A stretch of 5,175 nucleotides of DNA from Pseudomonadota bacterium (lineage in GTDB: Bacteria; Pseudomonadota; Gammaproteobacteria; Burkholderiales; Burkholderiaceae_D), in NCBI GenBank assembly GCA_023391395.1, contig JAEWBA010000380.1, positions 1 to 5,175 on the forward strand, read 5' to 3'. Shown here piece after piece: positions 5,016 through 5,175 of this stretch. A program made the translations under genes and the position numbers. Below the pieces are notes generated by a model. That model ran no database searches. It worked only from the letters and a program-made list of their open reading frames with translations, and was not told where the DNA came from. How positions within the stretch are numbered: position 1 is the stretch's first letter; each line of letters begins with the position of its first letter.

Positions 5016-5175
5016 TCACACGCGCTCGAAGATGGCAGCGATGCCCTGCCCGCCCCCTATGCACATCGTGACCAGCCCGTATCGGGCACCACGGCGCTGC
5101 ATTTCGTAAACCGCTTTGACGGTATTGATCGCTCCGGTCGCTCCCACCGGGTGTCCCAGCGATATGCCGCTCCCG
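5016..5175 (-). CDS. Thiolase (acetyl-CoA acyltransferase), C-terminal 52 residues (5' end outside window)
   Basis: Only the 3' end of this gene is in the window; it reads in from the right edge. The 52 residues contain both C-terminal signatures of thiolases: [15 protein letters not shown] (1-15 of the fragment), whose histidine in GHP is a catalytic residue, and TMCIGGGQG (36-44), whose cysteine acts as the base in the Claisen step. The gene ends with ERV and a TGA at 5016-5018. The enzyme should split a 3-ketoacyl-CoA to acetyl-CoA and a shorter acyl-CoA, or run the reverse condensation. The crotonase gene starts 42 bases downstream, in keeping with a beta-oxidation-type operon. Degradative and biosynthetic types cannot be told apart from this piece. 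Confidence 0.93.
   Translation of the reverse strand, partial: GSGISLGHPVGATGAINTVKAVYEMQRRGARYGLVTMCIGGGQGIAAIFERV

Overview
The window looks like chromosomal DNA of a moderately GC-rich proteobacterium, most likely a beta-proteobacterium of the Alcaligenaceae/Burkholderiales type. That placement is an inference from gene content and codon use, not a proof. It holds four complete genes of one metal-related region, one complete gene of a fatty-acid/CoA operon, and two genes cut by the window edges. I see no tRNA, rRNA, insertion sequence, CRISPR array or phage gene.

Layout. (1) Positions 1-555, plus strand: the C-terminal part of a B12-binding MerR-family regulator of the CarH/LitR light-sensor type. 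(2) 556-771: a gap between convergent genes with two nested stem-loops and no gene. (3) 772-1953, minus strand: a two-gene iron-uptake operon, a secreted cupredoxin-fold protein followed by an FTR1-family iron permease. (4) 1954-2181: a divergent regulatory region with a perfect Fur box, a good sigma-70 promoter reading left, and several short repeats. (5) 2182-4063, plus strand: a two-gene operon of exported proteins, a DUF305 (CopM-like) His/Met-rich protein followed by a YVTN/YncE-type beta-propeller protein with an unassigned C-terminal extension. (6) 4064-4181: a convergent gap with inverted repeats. (7) 4182-5175, minus strand: a crotonase-family enzyme downstream of the 3' end of a thiolase gene.

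How the genes may work together. The cupredoxin/FTR1 pair resembles the core of the FtrABCD and EfeUOB ferrous-iron systems, in which a periplasmic redox or metal-binding protein hands iron to the RE-x-x-E permease. No P19 (FtrA), polyferredoxin (FtrD), EfeO M75 domain or EfeB peroxidase gene is visible, so this is a minimal version. The operon is almost certainly repressed by Fur-Fe(II): its operator fills the space between the predicted transcription start and the start codon. The divergent DUF305/beta-propeller pair is exported and probably handles copper or another metal in the periplasm; a link between the two operons is plausible because of their shared 228-bp intergenic region, but it is not proven. 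The thiolase-crotonase operon belongs to acyl-CoA metabolism and appears unrelated.
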